64,000 bases of DNA from JAHIVN01 sp018816645 (GTDB lineage: Bacteria; Patescibacteriota; Dojkabacteria; JAHIVN01): the NCBI GenBank assembly GCA_043816305.1, contig JBDRHZ010000023.1, positions 1 to 64,000 of the forward strand. The letters run 5' to 3'. The first letter of the stretch is position 1. Each line of letters begins with the position of its first letter. The position numbers were made by a program, and so were the translations under genes. Under the pieces are notes generated by a model. It was not told the origin of the DNA. It saw nothing but the letters and a program-made list of their open reading frames with translations, and did not search any database. Positions 8,327 to 17,579 of the stretch are shown here, piece after piece.

Positions 8327-9526
8327 TTAGACGATCTCTACATACGTACTTACAACCCAGCCTTCTTTTCCGTTTGCGCTTATCTTATAATAACCATCTT
8401 GCGTCTCAAGAACAATAAACCTCTCACCTGGAACAACTTTTGTTATAACATCACCTAGCCCAGGTGTACTTCGAACATTCAGATACCCCACTGGGTTATC
8501 AGTAACCTCGATAATCTCCTGTTCTCCTTTATCAATTGATAGTCGAATCTTGAAACTTGTATTTTTCAAAACGTTTCCCCCCGAATCAGTAATAACAAAA
8601 TCTTCACTTTTTTCGGGCGGGAAAAGTGGAACCCCTACTTTGACAATAATCTCTTTCTCTTCTTCTAGAGCAAGCCTTTCCCCGCTTTGAAGAAGTGCTA
8701 CCTGATATGGACTGTCCCACTCGCTAGGTAAATAAAAAGTACTTCTAGCGCCTTCTTTCAGTGATATGAAAACATTTGTACTTGAATATATGTTATAGTC
8801 ACCGACATTCTTTACTTTTATTCTAACCTCAGCTGTCTCACCAATCTTAACCTTCTCTTTGGGAACAACAACATCAACAATCTCAACTTTATATGTTCTT
8901 TTCTTTGGAGAATAGTTCCCTGCAATTGAGTCTAGGAGTTTTGCAAAATCTGACTTAGCTTCTTTGTCAGCATCTACTAACTGAGTTTTATCCATCTCTC
9001 CCTTCTCCCCGAGTTCATAGCCTAATTGCCAAATACCTACCTTTTTAGGGCTGATACCATAGCTGTTCATACTTTCTAAAAGGATATCTTTTATCGATCC
9101 CGCCGAAGCAGCACCCAGTTTCCCAGTACTCCCAGGAATGTAGGCAATAAATAAAGCATCGGACTCTCCTCCAAGTTCGATTTTGGCCTCTGCACCCAGT
9201 TTATTACCACCGTAAACCTTACCATCCCATGTAACTACATAATGAAAGGGAAAATCTCCAAAACCAGACCTAGTAGCAAAATAGTAGTAAAAATTCCTTA
9301 TGAAGTCATCTGAGTTGCTTATATAATCGTCCGCTGTCTTGAAGACAATTAAATTTATCTTTGTTGGATACGCATACTCCTCTTTTGTAACAACGATGTT
9401 TTCATCTGCGCCCCAAGCATCTCTTTCAATTGAACCTGCTTTGACACTATTGGGTACCAGTAAACAGACAGCAATAAAGCAAAAAGCAGAAAAGAATATA
9501 TTTTGAACAGCTTTAAATCTTTGCAT
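8327..9526 (-). CDS. Secreted PGRP/Amidase_2-like protein with SH3 domain, zinc site apparently lost
   Basis: A 399-residue exported protein: signal peptide (1-30, ending NSVKA), then a PGRP/Amidase_2-like domain (about 34-200) opening with RDAWGADE. The usual first zinc ligand block (IVIHHTA) reads LIVFKTADD, without His. PFHYVVTWDGKVYGG matches the second conserved block. A beta-sandwich region (about 205-335) follows, then a bacterial SH3 domain (about 340-399: YLNVRSTPGLGDVITKV...WVVSTYVEIV). With the His pair gone it may bind rather than cut peptidoglycan. It lies between holA and recA on the same strand. Confidence 0.75.
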   Translation of the reverse strand: MQRFKAVQNIFFSAFCFIAVCLLVPNSVKAGSIERDAWGADENIVVTKEEYAYPTKINLIVFKTADDYISNSDDFIRNFYYYFATRSGFGDFPFHYVVTWDGKVYGGNKLGAEAKIELGGESDALFIAYIPGSTGKLGAASAGSIKDILLESMNSYGISPKKVGIWQLGYELGEKGEMDKTQLVDADKEAKSDFAKLLDSIAGNYSPKKRTYKVEIVDVVVPKEKVKIGETAEVRIKVKNVGDYNIYSSTNVFISLKEGARSTFYLPSEWDSPYQVALLQSGERLALEEEKEIIVKVGVPLFPPEKSEDFVITDSGGNVLKNTSFKIRLSIDKGEQEIIEVTDNPVGYLNVRSTPGLGDVITKVVPGERFIVLETQDGYYKISANGKEGWVVSTYVEIV

Positions 9527-9569
9527 ATTTGTTCTATTCTAACATCTTCCGAAATTCTTTGAAACACTT

Positions 9570-10505
9570 TCAAAGCGCTGCTATAAAGAGATCCAAAACA
9601 AGTTTTTCCTCAAACTTCCCTTCCTTCACAACTAAATCTGTATTCAAAAGTTTCTGATACAATCTCCTCAACTTCTGAAAGCTAAAATTCCCCGCATGAA
9701 CTACTGATTTTTTAACAACGAAAGGATGTAAATGAAGTTTACTAACAATTTCAGATTGACTCCTGCCTATCTTAAGCAAATATTTGGTCATGACTAGAAT
9801 CCTAAGCTGTCTAGTAAGCATGCCAATAATTTTTACGAAGTCACCAGTATCTTTGATGATATCCTCTAGAATTGCTAAGGCCCTTGACTTGTCATATTCT
9901 CCCAAAGCGTCAACTAGATCCCACATACTTTCCTCTACTGTTTTTTCAACAAAAGAAACCACATCATCCTCCAATAGTTTTGTCCTTCCTTCTGATTTTA
10001 CCAGAGTAACAAGATTATCTAACATATTAGAGAGCTGCATTTGGTCATCCCCCAATTTTAGGATAAGCCTGTCAAGACTAATCTGGTCGAAATCAATTTT
10101 TTCTTTTGCGTATTTATGCAACCAGCTTTTAAGTTGAAAATAAGTTAGCTTCTGGAACTCCTCAATATTGCCGGTTCTTTTGATGTCCTTATAAAGAGAT
10201 CTCCTCTTATCCAAAGATCTATCCTCCCAAAAGATACAATTGCACTTCTGCTTAGACTTCAGCAGATCTGCTATCTTCTCGATAAATGGGGCCTTTGACG
10301 TGAAAAGCCTCTTGATAACAATGAGTTTTTCTTGGTTAAATAAAGAGAAACTTTCAACATTTGCGGCGATCTCGCTTGGGTCTGTCATCTCGTCAGCATT
10401 AAATATCTTTACTATACCAGCAGATCTGTCTATAAACTCACTTTTGAGTTCTTCCAGCCTTCTTTGACTCTCATATATATTCTCACCGCCTATTAGATAA
10501 AGCAT
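9570..10505 (-). CDS. holA: DNA polymerase III subunit delta
   Basis: The clamp-loader delta subunit, 311 residues from the ATG at 10505. The N-terminus MLYLIGGENIYESQRRLEEL matches the family start (MIYLLYGEDTF-type). A TTG at 10520 would add five residues and is less likely. The middle domain contains IFWEDRSLDKRRSLYK and the helical segments typical of delta, including LILKLGDDQMQLSNMLDNL and the VSFVEKTVEESMWDLVDAL block. The C-terminal collar domain ends in LVLDLFIAAL. It opens the beta sliding clamp during loading. It sits in a minus-strand run with murJ upstream and the PGRP-like gene downstream. Confidence 0.93.
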   Translation of the reverse strand: MLYLIGGENIYESQRRLEELKSEFIDRSAGIVKIFNADEMTDPSEIAANVESFSLFNQEKLIVIKRLFTSKAPFIEKIADLLKSKQKCNCIFWEDRSLDKRRSLYKDIKRTGNIEEFQKLTYFQLKSWLHKYAKEKIDFDQISLDRLILKLGDDQMQLSNMLDNLVTLVKSEGRTKLLEDDVVSFVEKTVEESMWDLVDALGEYDKSRALAILEDIIKDTGDFVKIIGMLTRQLRILVMTKYLLKIGRSQSEIVSKLHLHPFVVKKSVVHAGNFSFQKLRRLYQKLLNTDLVVKEGKFEEKLVLDLFIAAL

Positions 10506-10715
10506 ATCTTGAATTGACAATATTTAACTATGGCAATCGTAAAGCAAAATTACGTTAATTTTGTTTTGTAAGTTTGACGTATCTTCGACGATAAAACAAA
10601 TTTCATAAAACACGCAACTTTGTTTTTGAATCGGTATACCTGGAATCATAGTACATAGACAACAGCCTGTCTAGGGATCTCACACAGATATCCTAATCCG
10701 AAGGTTTCAAGAAAT

Positions 10716-12428
10716 TTATTTAGAAAAATTTCTCCTTACCACCGATATAAGTTTGGTTATCATACCAACTTCAGGATCTTTAAATATGTACGCTAGCCAA
10801 AGATAGAGACAGGAACCCGAAACCATCGTGGAGGAGGTAAGTATAAGTACGTTGATTGTCCTTGCAGTATCTAGAACTTCATCCCACATCTTAAACAAAA
10901 CATACATGAAAACTGCCATTACAAGCCCAAACATTATTTTTTTAATTATTGCTCCCCAAAATCTAAGTCCACCAAGACTACCAATTTTCTTTCTCAGTAA
11001 TATCATGAGCAATCCAAAAGAAGTTGAATAAATGATGCTTGAACTAAGAGCAAGTCCACCGATTGCTGAAATGCCGTCAACTTTTGACTTAAAAAATTCT
11101 GGGTTCCAGTATATAATTCTTAGTGAAAAATCATCAAAGTGGCTGAAATAGTTAGTGAAGAGAAGTCCTGTAACGATTCCACCAACTACTGTAAAGATTC
11201 CAACTAAAAGTGGTCGCACAGTATCATGCATTGCAAAAAACACCCTGTTCAAGAAAACGAGCATTACTTCCGGTATAAGTCCTAGTGAGAAGAAAAACAC
11301 TACCCATGCAACCATAAGTGTGTTTTCCCAGGAAAATTCATTCCCCATAAGACCATATAAAAGACGAACCAACGGCAATCTGAGCACAAGAAAAATCATC
11401 GTAACAGGAACAGTGAGAAATAAGATCTGATTAAAAACCTTTGAGAACATAGTAACAAAGCCCTTGATATCCTTCTTTGCATACATCCCTGAAAGAAATG
11501 GTAGTGCTGCAACTGAAAAGGTATGCGAAAAAAGGGAAAATGGCATAGAAACAAGACTGACTGCAAGCTGATATGCACCCAGAGGAGTAGCCCCTAGACC
11601 TATCGCAAGCACTCTGTCAATGGCCAAAGCGATTTGATCCGCTGCAAGGGAAAAAATCCTAGGGAAACTGATGGTAAATGCCTCACGCAGCCTCTTGCTT
11701 GCCAGATCAATTGTAAACTTATACTTTATCTTCAAGTGACTGCCCAGAGGCAGCTGGATAAGAAGATGCAGTACGGAGCCCAACAACACTCCCCAGGTGA
11801 TACCCCAGGCGCTTTGACCAAGAAGCGGGATAATAACAGCTGCACCAAATAATATACCTAGATTATAAAACAAAGGAGCCAATTGAGGAATTACAAACCT
11901 TTTATATGCGTTCAGTGCACTTGAAAGAAAACTGCTTATTCCCAAGATCACTTGCGGAAGAAGAAGCCATTTCATCATATCGCTGATCATACCAATCTGT
12001 TCCTGAGTAAAGGGGTCTACTGGTTTTGCTATTTTCTCAATTACAAAAGGCGTGATATCATCCGCAAGCAGGAGGACAAAGACAGAAATAGCAACAAAAG
12101 CAAGAAGCCCTACATTTATGATAGAGCTAAATAGCCTAGAGAAGGACTTCAGATCTTTCTCTTCAATTTCCTCAACCAGAACAGGGATAATTACTGAAGT
12201 AATACTTCCAAAGATGAAAAGCATGGAGAGTGTTTCGGGAATAGTATTTGCTGCAACAAATATTCCATATTTCTCAGCTCCAAGCTGGGAAACCATGATT
12301 GTCTTCGTAAGCAATCCAACGATTTTGCTAATCAAAATAAGCACCATCATGATCGCAGACGCTGACAATATGGTCGGCTGTTCCTTTGTGAAAAACTTTT
12401 TCCCGTTGGAAAAAAGATAGTCTAACAT
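10716..12428 (-). CDS. murJ: Lipid II flippase MurJ
   Basis: A 570-residue MATE/MVF-family membrane protein with about 14 TM segments. Family features include the N-terminal SKIVGLLTKTIMVSQLGAEKYGIFVAANTIPE block, LLLPQVILGISSFLSSALNAYKRF in TM4-5, and FPRIFSLAADQIALAIDRVLA. It moves lipid II to the outer face for peptidoglycan synthesis, consistent with the amidases and MltG in the window. The start ATG at 12428 has an extended -10 (TGG then TAAAAT, 12440-12445) 11 nt upstream, so the leader would be about 5 nt. Confidence 0.93.
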   Translation of the reverse strand: MLDYLFSNGKKFFTKEQPTILSASAIMMVLILISKIVGLLTKTIMVSQLGAEKYGIFVAANTIPETLSMLFIFGSITSVIIPVLVEEIEEKDLKSFSRLFSSIINVGLLAFVAISVFVLLLADDITPFVIEKIAKPVDPFTQEQIGMISDMMKWLLLPQVILGISSFLSSALNAYKRFVIPQLAPLFYNLGILFGAAVIIPLLGQSAWGITWGVLLGSVLHLLIQLPLGSHLKIKYKFTIDLASKRLREAFTISFPRIFSLAADQIALAIDRVLAIGLGATPLGAYQLAVSLVSMPFSLFSHTFSVAALPFLSGMYAKKDIKGFVTMFSKVFNQILFLTVPVTMIFLVLRLPLVRLLYGLMGNEFSWENTLMVAWVVFFFSLGLIPEVMLVFLNRVFFAMHDTVRPLLVGIFTVVGGIVTGLLFTNYFSHFDDFSLRIIYWNPEFFKSKVDGISAIGGLALSSSIIYSTSFGLLMILLRKKIGSLGGLRFWGAIIKKIMFGLVMAVFMYVLFKMWDEVLDTARTINVLILTSSTMVSGSCLYLWLAYIFKDPEVGMITKLISVVRRNFSK

Positions 12429-12477
12429 CCCTTGCTGCTATTTTACCAAGATAAAGTGTATATTTTTGTAAGTAACC

Positions 12478-14607
12478 TTACTCCGATTCTTTCTGCTCCG
12501 GCTCGGATGCTCTCTTCATTGAGAAGTTTATCCTTCCTTGATCATCAATCCCTATTACCTTTACCTTTACAGTTTCTCCAAGTTTGACTATGGATGACGC
12601 ATCGGACACAAATTTATCTGCCATCTCGCTTATGTGAACCAGTCCAGATATTGCTGGCGAAACATCGACGAAAGCACCATAGGATTCTATCCTTGCTACC
12701 TTGCCTTCATATACCTTTCCAACCTCAGCTTCTTCAACAACACTATTTATCATTTCCAATGCTTTTTCTTTTGCCTCAGTTGAGATAGTAGCCACATGGA
12801 CCTGTCCATCTGGCTTGATATCAATCTCGGCTCCAGTTTTTTCTGTTATTTCCTTGATAACCTTTCCTCCGGGACCTATGAGATCTCCTATCTTATCTAT
12901 GCTTATCTTCAAAGTAGTGATCTTTGGTGCATATTGAGATAATTCTTTCCTTGGCGAGTCAATAATCCCCTGCATAACCTCTAAAACGTGCTCTATACCT
13001 GCCTTTGCACTAGAAAGTGCTTCTTTGAGAATACTTATCGGCACTCCCTTTAGCTTGTTATCCATTTGAATTGCAGTAACGCCATCTTTGCTCCCAGTCA
13101 CTTTGAAGTCCATATCCCCGTAAAAATCCTCGAAGTCCTGCATATCTGTTACTAAAACATGCTTTGACAGATCTTCTGAGGTAACAAGTCCAATCGCAAT
13201 ACCCGCAATAGGTTTTTTGATAGGAACTCCGGCATCCATAAGTGCCAAGGTCGAGCCACAGGTTGCTGCCATAGAACTTGACCCCTGTTGAGACAATATT
13301 TCTGAAACTACTCTGATAGTGTATGGAAATTCCTCCTCCGAAGGTATCACCGGAAGTAATGCTTTCTCGGCCAATGCTCCATGTCCAACTTCCCTCCTGC
13401 CCGGATAATAATTATATCTTCCAGCTTCACCAAGAGAAAAACTCTGGCCATTATAATGATGCATATATTTTTTTGTTTCTTCGCCCTCAAGGCTCTCAAC
13501 TATTTGCTCAAGTCTAGTTGAACCAATAGTCACAATAGAAAGAGACTGCGTAATTCCTCGAGAGAATAAGGCACTTCCATGGGTTCTTGGGAGTAACCCT
13601 ACTTTCCCAGTAATTTCTCTGACCTCATCGAGCTTCCTTTCACTTGGCCTTCTATGATCCTCCAGAATCCCTTTTCTCACCCTTCCCTTCACAATCTTTT
13701 CGAGCATACCTGCAACTTCACTCTTTGAGTACTCTATGTCTTCCCCTCCCATAATCTCATCAACAATCTTTGCAAAGGCAACACTTCTTTCTTCTCCGGG
13801 TATATTTCCCTTCAGATCATATATAATAGTGTTAATTTGATCGCTGTACTTCTTCTCGATCATCTCCTTCAATTCAACCTTTACTTCTGCTTCAACAACT
13901 TCCATTACCTTAGGCTTCAGTTCGTCGACCAGTTCTTTCTGAAAGTTAATGAGAGTCTCGAAGAATTTAGCCCCGAAATCAAATGCATCTGCAATTTTTT
14001 CGTCTGCAACTTCCTTTGAGTCACTATCAACCATTACAATTCTGTCTTCATACCCAGAGAAAACCATATTCAGATCACTTCTTTCGAGTTGCTCACCCCC
14101 AGGATTTATGACAAATTCTCCATCTATCAGACCTACTCTTACTCCTGCAACCGGACCATCGAAAGGCACTCCACTGATGCATAGTGCTGCTGATGCAGCA
14201 TTAATTCCCAATGTCGCTGGGTCATTCTTTTCATCAAAAGATAAGACGGTTACTACAACCTGAACTTCCTTACGGAAATTATCCGGAAAAAGCGGCCTGA
14301 AGGATCTGTCTATCATTCTAGCAGTCAAAACAGCATCTTCAGAAGGAAATCTTTCTCTCTTGACAAAACGTGATCCCGAAATTATCCCTCCTGCATAGAA
14401 TTTCTCTATGTACTCAACACTTAATGGAAAATAATCCCTGTCGGTATCCTCTTTTGATACAGCAACCGTAGCCAGAACAACAGTTTCCCCCATAGATGCA
14501 AGGATTGCTGCATTGGCTCTCGGAGCCAACTCGCCAACTTCAAAAGACAGCTTACTATTGTCAAAATCGACTGTTTTGACTATAGTTTTATTTTTGTTTT
14601 CTACCAT
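12478..14607 (-). CDS. pnp: Polyribonucleotide nucleotidyltransferase (PNPase)
   Basis: A 709-residue phosphorolytic 3'-5' exoribonuclease. In order: two RNase PH domains separated by a helical linker (the second contains TCGSTLALMDAGVPI and the DMQDFEDFYGDMDFKV active-site stretch), a KH domain (about 555-615, ISIDKIGDLIGPGGKVIKEI) and an S1 domain (about 625-700, VGKVYEGKVARIESYGAFVDV...SGLVHISEM). Length fits the family. With RNase Y in the same window, both core mRNA-decay nucleases are present. The gap to murJ is 49 nt and both are on the minus strand. Confidence 0.97.
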   Translation of the reverse strand: MVENKNKTIVKTVDFDNSKLSFEVGELAPRANAAILASMGETVVLATVAVSKEDTDRDYFPLSVEYIEKFYAGGIISGSRFVKRERFPSEDAVLTARMIDRSFRPLFPDNFRKEVQVVVTVLSFDEKNDPATLGINAASAALCISGVPFDGPVAGVRVGLIDGEFVINPGGEQLERSDLNMVFSGYEDRIVMVDSDSKEVADEKIADAFDFGAKFFETLINFQKELVDELKPKVMEVVEAEVKVELKEMIEKKYSDQINTIIYDLKGNIPGEERSVAFAKIVDEIMGGEDIEYSKSEVAGMLEKIVKGRVRKGILEDHRRPSERKLDEVREITGKVGLLPRTHGSALFSRGITQSLSIVTIGSTRLEQIVESLEGEETKKYMHHYNGQSFSLGEAGRYNYYPGRREVGHGALAEKALLPVIPSEEEFPYTIRVVSEILSQQGSSSMAATCGSTLALMDAGVPIKKPIAGIAIGLVTSEDLSKHVLVTDMQDFEDFYGDMDFKVTGSKDGVTAIQMDNKLKGVPISILKEALSSAKAGIEHVLEVMQGIIDSPRKELSQYAPKITTLKISIDKIGDLIGPGGKVIKEITEKTGAEIDIKPDGQVHVATISTEAKEKALEMINSVVEEAEVGKVYEGKVARIESYGAFVDVSPAISGLVHISEMADKFVSDASSIVKLGETVKVKVIGIDDQGRINFSMKRASEPEQKESE

Positions 14608-15023
14608 AAGAAATTACTTGCGAAGCTCTGGCGGGGTTATAATATTGGGATTAAGTAAAAAAACTCTTGTCAAATTCCCTTACTTAACCACAATATTTAA
14701 CCCTTACTATCGCTTCCTAAGTTTTACTAAAAATTTAACTTGATAAAGATTATATATCAATAATAATTCAAAAACAATAACAGCCAGGCATTGACATTTA
14801 AAAGACCTGATTGAAAATTAGAATACCAGCAAAACAGGCTATGGTTAAGAAGCCGGTTTCGTAGTTGGGTCATGGTTGTACTACAAATAATACTTGCCCT
14901 TGCCGTAACCGATACGGACTTCATAACCTTAACCAGAACATAATATCCAAGGTAATTCGTAACATGTACCAGGCCTACAAAATACATTTACATCCTTCTC
15001 TTCAATCTTGTATAATGAAAGCC

Positions 15024-15482
15024 ATGAAAACAATGGGAATTGATTACGGCGACAAAAGAATCGGACTTGCAATCTCTGACGACACGGGATTCTTGGCAAG
15101 TCCTATACCTACACTCAAAGTGAATTCTCTCGCGGATGCTGTTTCAAAGATACAAAGAATAATCAAAAATCAGAAAATTGCAAGAGTAGTCCTAGGTCTT
15201 CCTCTTGGGCCCAAGCGAGAAGAGACTCAAAAATCGATACAAATCAGATATTTTGCAGATGCGCTGAAAACTACAAATGGAGCTGAAATTGACTTCTGGA
15301 ATGAATATTATTCAACGAAAAGTGCCCAACAAAACCTAGCTGCAGGAACAAAGCGAAAGAAAAGAAATCTAGATAGTGAAGCCGCAAGGATAATACTTCA
15401 AGAGTACCTAGACAATATTAAAACCCCAAAAGATAAATTCTTTCCCCAAGGCTATGACCAATTACTCATGAACGCCCCTTGA
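15024..15482 (+). CDS. ruvX: Holliday-junction resolvase-like YqgF/RuvX
   Basis: An RNase H-fold nuclease family implicated in Holliday junction resolution and 16S rRNA 5' maturation. It has the first catalytic Asp in MGIDYGDKRIGLAISD, then VVLGLPLGPKREE, then FWNEYYSTKSAQ, and the terminal Asp in KRNLDSEAARIILQEYL. The open frame extends 50 codons upstream, but nothing there resembles the family. A TATAAT at 15011-15016 lies 7 nt before the ATG at 15024 and overlaps the in-frame ATG at 15015, so 15024 is preferred and the mRNA would be essentially leaderless. Confidence 0.9.
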   Translation: MKTMGIDYGDKRIGLAISDDTGFLASPIPTLKVNSLADAVSKIQRIIKNQKIARVVLGLPLGPKREETQKSIQIRYFADALKTTNGAEIDFWNEYYSTKSAQQNLAAGTKRKKRNLDSEAARIILQEYLDNIKTPKDKFFPQGYDQLLMNAP

Positions 15483-15554
15483 AATCCTGGCTGATTGACT
15501 CTGATGTTTAATAATAATAAAATCACTGTACTTTATATTAGCTGAAATTTTTTG

Positions 15555-16622
15555 ATGAAAAAAATAATAATCTTTCTAATGATAATGATAGCGTTTTTTG
15601 GAATCACGGTTTTTTCAGTATACAAATGGTACGAGAACCAGGTCGATCTTCCAGCGGGGGATTCTTCAAATATTATAGACATTGAGATCGAACAGGGGGA
15701 ATCAATCAAGGAAATTGCAGTCAAGCTTCAAGCAGCAGGACTTATAAAAAATTCTGATGTTTTTTACTGGTATATTAAATTCGAAAAAATCGCACCGAAC
15801 ATCCAGGCTGGAAAGTTCCAAATTCCTCAAAACCTAACTATCGTTGAGGTTGCAGCTTTTCTACAGAAGGCTAGTGGGAATGATGTGTGGGTAACTATTC
15901 CTGAAGGTAAGAGGATTGATGAGGTTGCCGAAATTTTAGATGAAAGATTTCTAAAGGAAGAAAACTCTATGTTTAATAAAAATGAATTCTTAAAGATTGT
16001 AGAAAATCCAGACGATTATCAATTCAAGGCTGAAGTATTGATGTTCAAGCCTGCTGGTAAAAGCTTAGAAGGTTTCCTTTTTCCGGACACTTATAATGTG
16101 GAAAAGGACATTACCTCGAAAGAACTGGTAGATCTTTTCATAGATACACTTGAGAAAAAGCTCGAAACTGAGAACGTTGCACTTGACTCGCACAAAACTC
16201 TCAGTGTTTATGAAGTCATCACACTTGCTTCGATAATCGAAAGAGAGGCCAGGTCAAGTGATGAAAGATACATGATTTCCGATATACTTCAAAGAAGACT
16301 TGCTGGAGATATGGATGGTGTGAAACTCCTTCAGACTGATGCGACATTATTATACGAACTAAAAGATTGGGAAGTGGTGATCACAGACGAGATAAAGAAA
16401 AACGATACAGAATATAATACCTATACTCGAACCGGCCTGATCCCCACCCCGATATGTAATTCCGGTCTTGATTCTATAGAATCGGTTATGAACCCTACTG
16501 CAAACGAGTATTTTTTCTACCTACACGACGACGAGGGGGATATACACTACGCAAAAACACTCGCAGCACACATAAATAATCAAAGATGCTATATCAATAA
16601 GAATACAGACTATTGTTTATAG
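15555..16622 (+). CDS. mltG: Endolytic murein transglycosylase MltG
   Basis: A 355-residue membrane-anchored lytic transglycosylase (YceG family) that cuts nascent glycan strands. It has an N-terminal TM helix (about 3-22), a LysM-like region (IIDIEIEQGESIKEIAVKLQAAGLI), the catalytic Glu in LASIIEREA, and the family block IPTPICNSGLDSIESVMNP...YFFYLHDDEGDIHYAKT near the C-terminus. A TTG one codon earlier is in frame, but the ATG at 15555 is the natural start. It follows ruvX by 72 nt on the same strand, an arrangement common in bacteria (yqgF near mltG). Confidence 0.93.
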   Translation: MKKIIIFLMIMIAFFGITVFSVYKWYENQVDLPAGDSSNIIDIEIEQGESIKEIAVKLQAAGLIKNSDVFYWYIKFEKIAPNIQAGKFQIPQNLTIVEVAAFLQKASGNDVWVTIPEGKRIDEVAEILDERFLKEENSMFNKNEFLKIVENPDDYQFKAEVLMFKPAGKSLEGFLFPDTYNVEKDITSKELVDLFIDTLEKKLETENVALDSHKTLSVYEVITLASIIEREARSSDERYMISDILQRRLAGDMDGVKLLQTDATLLYELKDWEVVITDEIKKNDTEYNTYTRTGLIPTPICNSGLDSIESVMNPTANEYFFYLHDDEGDIHYAKTLAAHINNQRCYINKNTDYCL

Positions 16623-16626
16623 GAAG

Positions 16627-16655
16627 TTGATATAGTAAGCGAGAGGTATTAGAAT
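16627..16655 (+). promoter_or_regulatory. Sigma70-type promoter placing +1 on the start codon (leaderless)
   Basis: TTGATA (16627-16632), a 17-nt spacer, then TAGAAT (16650-16655) and 6 nt before the ATG at 16662. This is ideal spacing for transcription to start at the A of the start codon. Confidence 0.65.
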
Positions 16656-16661
16656 GTAGGT

Positions 16662-17039
16662 ATGAAGTCTAGCCAGCCGACAAGAAAACTCAAGTCCTTT
16701 CGTCCTTCTTTCAGGATAACTCTTCTACAAGGTGTTGTAATATTTATAACCCTGGCTGTCATTGCAGCTGTTCCTGCATCAATCGAGTACCTTATCAATT
16801 CAAACCATAAGTCTTCAAATGAAGTAGCTGAGGTCCCAGGTGATAACTATACAGAGCAGTTCATCGTCAAGCTGCCAGTAACAGGAACAGACATTGATCT
16901 CTCGGCAGTCAAGAAAAATCCCCAGCTTATAACATATGCAGGCCTTGGTTTCATATCTGTTGCTATACTTGTTGGCATGTCTTTTGCAAAAAATATGCTA
17001 GGTAAAAAGCCAGGAAATCCAGTCGCCTCCTCTGCATAA
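16662..17039 (+). CDS. Small bitopic/polytopic protein with LPVTG motif before C-terminal TM
   Basis: A 125-residue protein of no recognised family. It has a basic N-terminus, a first TM segment (about 19-42), a short external-looking loop, LPVTG at 71-75, an unusual 15-residue spacer, a second TM (about 90-108), and a basic end (KNMLGKKPGNP). LPxTG plus TM plus basic tail is the sortase sorting-signal layout, although in classical signals the TM follows more closely. It has its own strong promoter with +1 on the ATG. Its role is unknown; it follows mltG, suggesting a possible cell-envelope function. Confidence 0.6.
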   Translation: MKSSQPTRKLKSFRPSFRITLLQGVVIFITLAVIAAVPASIEYLINSNHKSSNEVAEVPGDNYTEQFIVKLPVTGTDIDLSAVKKNPQLITYAGLGFISVAILVGMSFAKNMLGKKPGNPVASSA

Positions 17040-17194
17040 ATAAAGTCACTTTTGATAATATTGATTTCCTACTTGCTGGGATTTATAATCCAAAAGACTT
17101 GTGTTATAATTTTGTTCGCTCTTTAGAAGGAATTTGCTTGTCTGTGTTTACCATTCTCAAACATAAATTGTCTGTTTTGAGTTTTCCAGCCAGA

Positions 17195-17243
17195 GGCTGG
17201 CTTGCCTGCCGATCAGCATGGTCCCTGTCTGCGCAGGCAGGCG
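17195..17243. repeat. GC-rich palindromic element upstream of tRNA-Lys
   Basis: GCCTGCC (17204-17210) pairs with GGCAGGC (17236-17242), and the interior contains a second partial palindrome (CCTGTCTGCGCAGGCAGG). Just upstream is a smaller hairpin, CCAGCC-aga-GGCTGG. The GC content stands out from the AT-rich surroundings. A possible tRNA promoter (TGTTATAAT, ending at 17110) lies upstream of it. Confidence 0.6.
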
Positions 17244-17280
17244 CCTTTTGCGGAGAGTTTTGAGATATTAGTTACCTGTT

Positions 17281-17352
17281 GGGGGTGTAGCTCAATGGTA
17301 GAGCAGTAGCCTTTTAAGCTATTGGTTGTGGGTTCGAGTCCCACCGCCCTCA
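17281..17352 (+). tRNA. tRNA-Lys (anticodon TTT)
   Basis: The full cloverleaf can be drawn. The acceptor GGGGGTG pairs with CGCCCTC (two wobble pairs). The D-arm is GCTC/GAGC, the anticodon arm GTAGC-CTTTTAA-GCTAT with TTT in the loop, and the T-arm GTGGG-TTCGAGT-CCCAC. The discriminator base is A. CCA is not encoded. Confidence 0.93.
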
Positions 17353-17376
17353 TTTCATTTAAACAAAGTGTTTGTT

Positions 17377-17471
17377 ATCTCGAATGGTAGAGTAGTCCCG
17401 CTTTGCGGGATTGGTTGTGGGTTTCCGCCTTCGCTGAGGCTTCGTCGGACAGGCGAGTCTCACCGCCCTCA
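17377..17471 (+). pseudogene. Broken tRNA-like copy with 30-nt palindromic insertion in the T-loop
   Basis: The sequence repeats parts of the tRNA-Lys just upstream: GAATGGTAGAG (D-arm), TTGGTTGTGGGTT (variable loop and 5' T-arm), then CGAGTCTCACCGCCCTCA (3' T-arm and acceptor). The 5' acceptor strand is lost, and the anticodon arm is replaced by the hairpin TCCCGC-TTT-GCGGGA. Thirty bases (17424-17453), containing CTTCGCTGAGGCTTCGTCGG, interrupt the T-loop between GTGGGTT and CGAGT. A near-identical core occurs inside mnmA. A further common short element (CTTCGACAAGCTCAGGAC) follows at about 17474. It is unlikely to fold as a tRNA. Confidence 0.7.
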
Positions 17472-17579
17472 TCCTTCGACAAGCTCAGGACAAGGTTCTT
17501 CTTTTCGATTTAGTCAGGGAGTGATACTGGGCTCGCTGAATTCCTGTTTAATAGGATTGATGATTAAGAATTATTCTCT

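Noticed and set aside
14865..15014. 50-codon N-terminal extension of ruvX
   Set aside because: It contains no family similarity, and a consensus TATAAT at 15011-15016 lies inside it, just before a better ATG.
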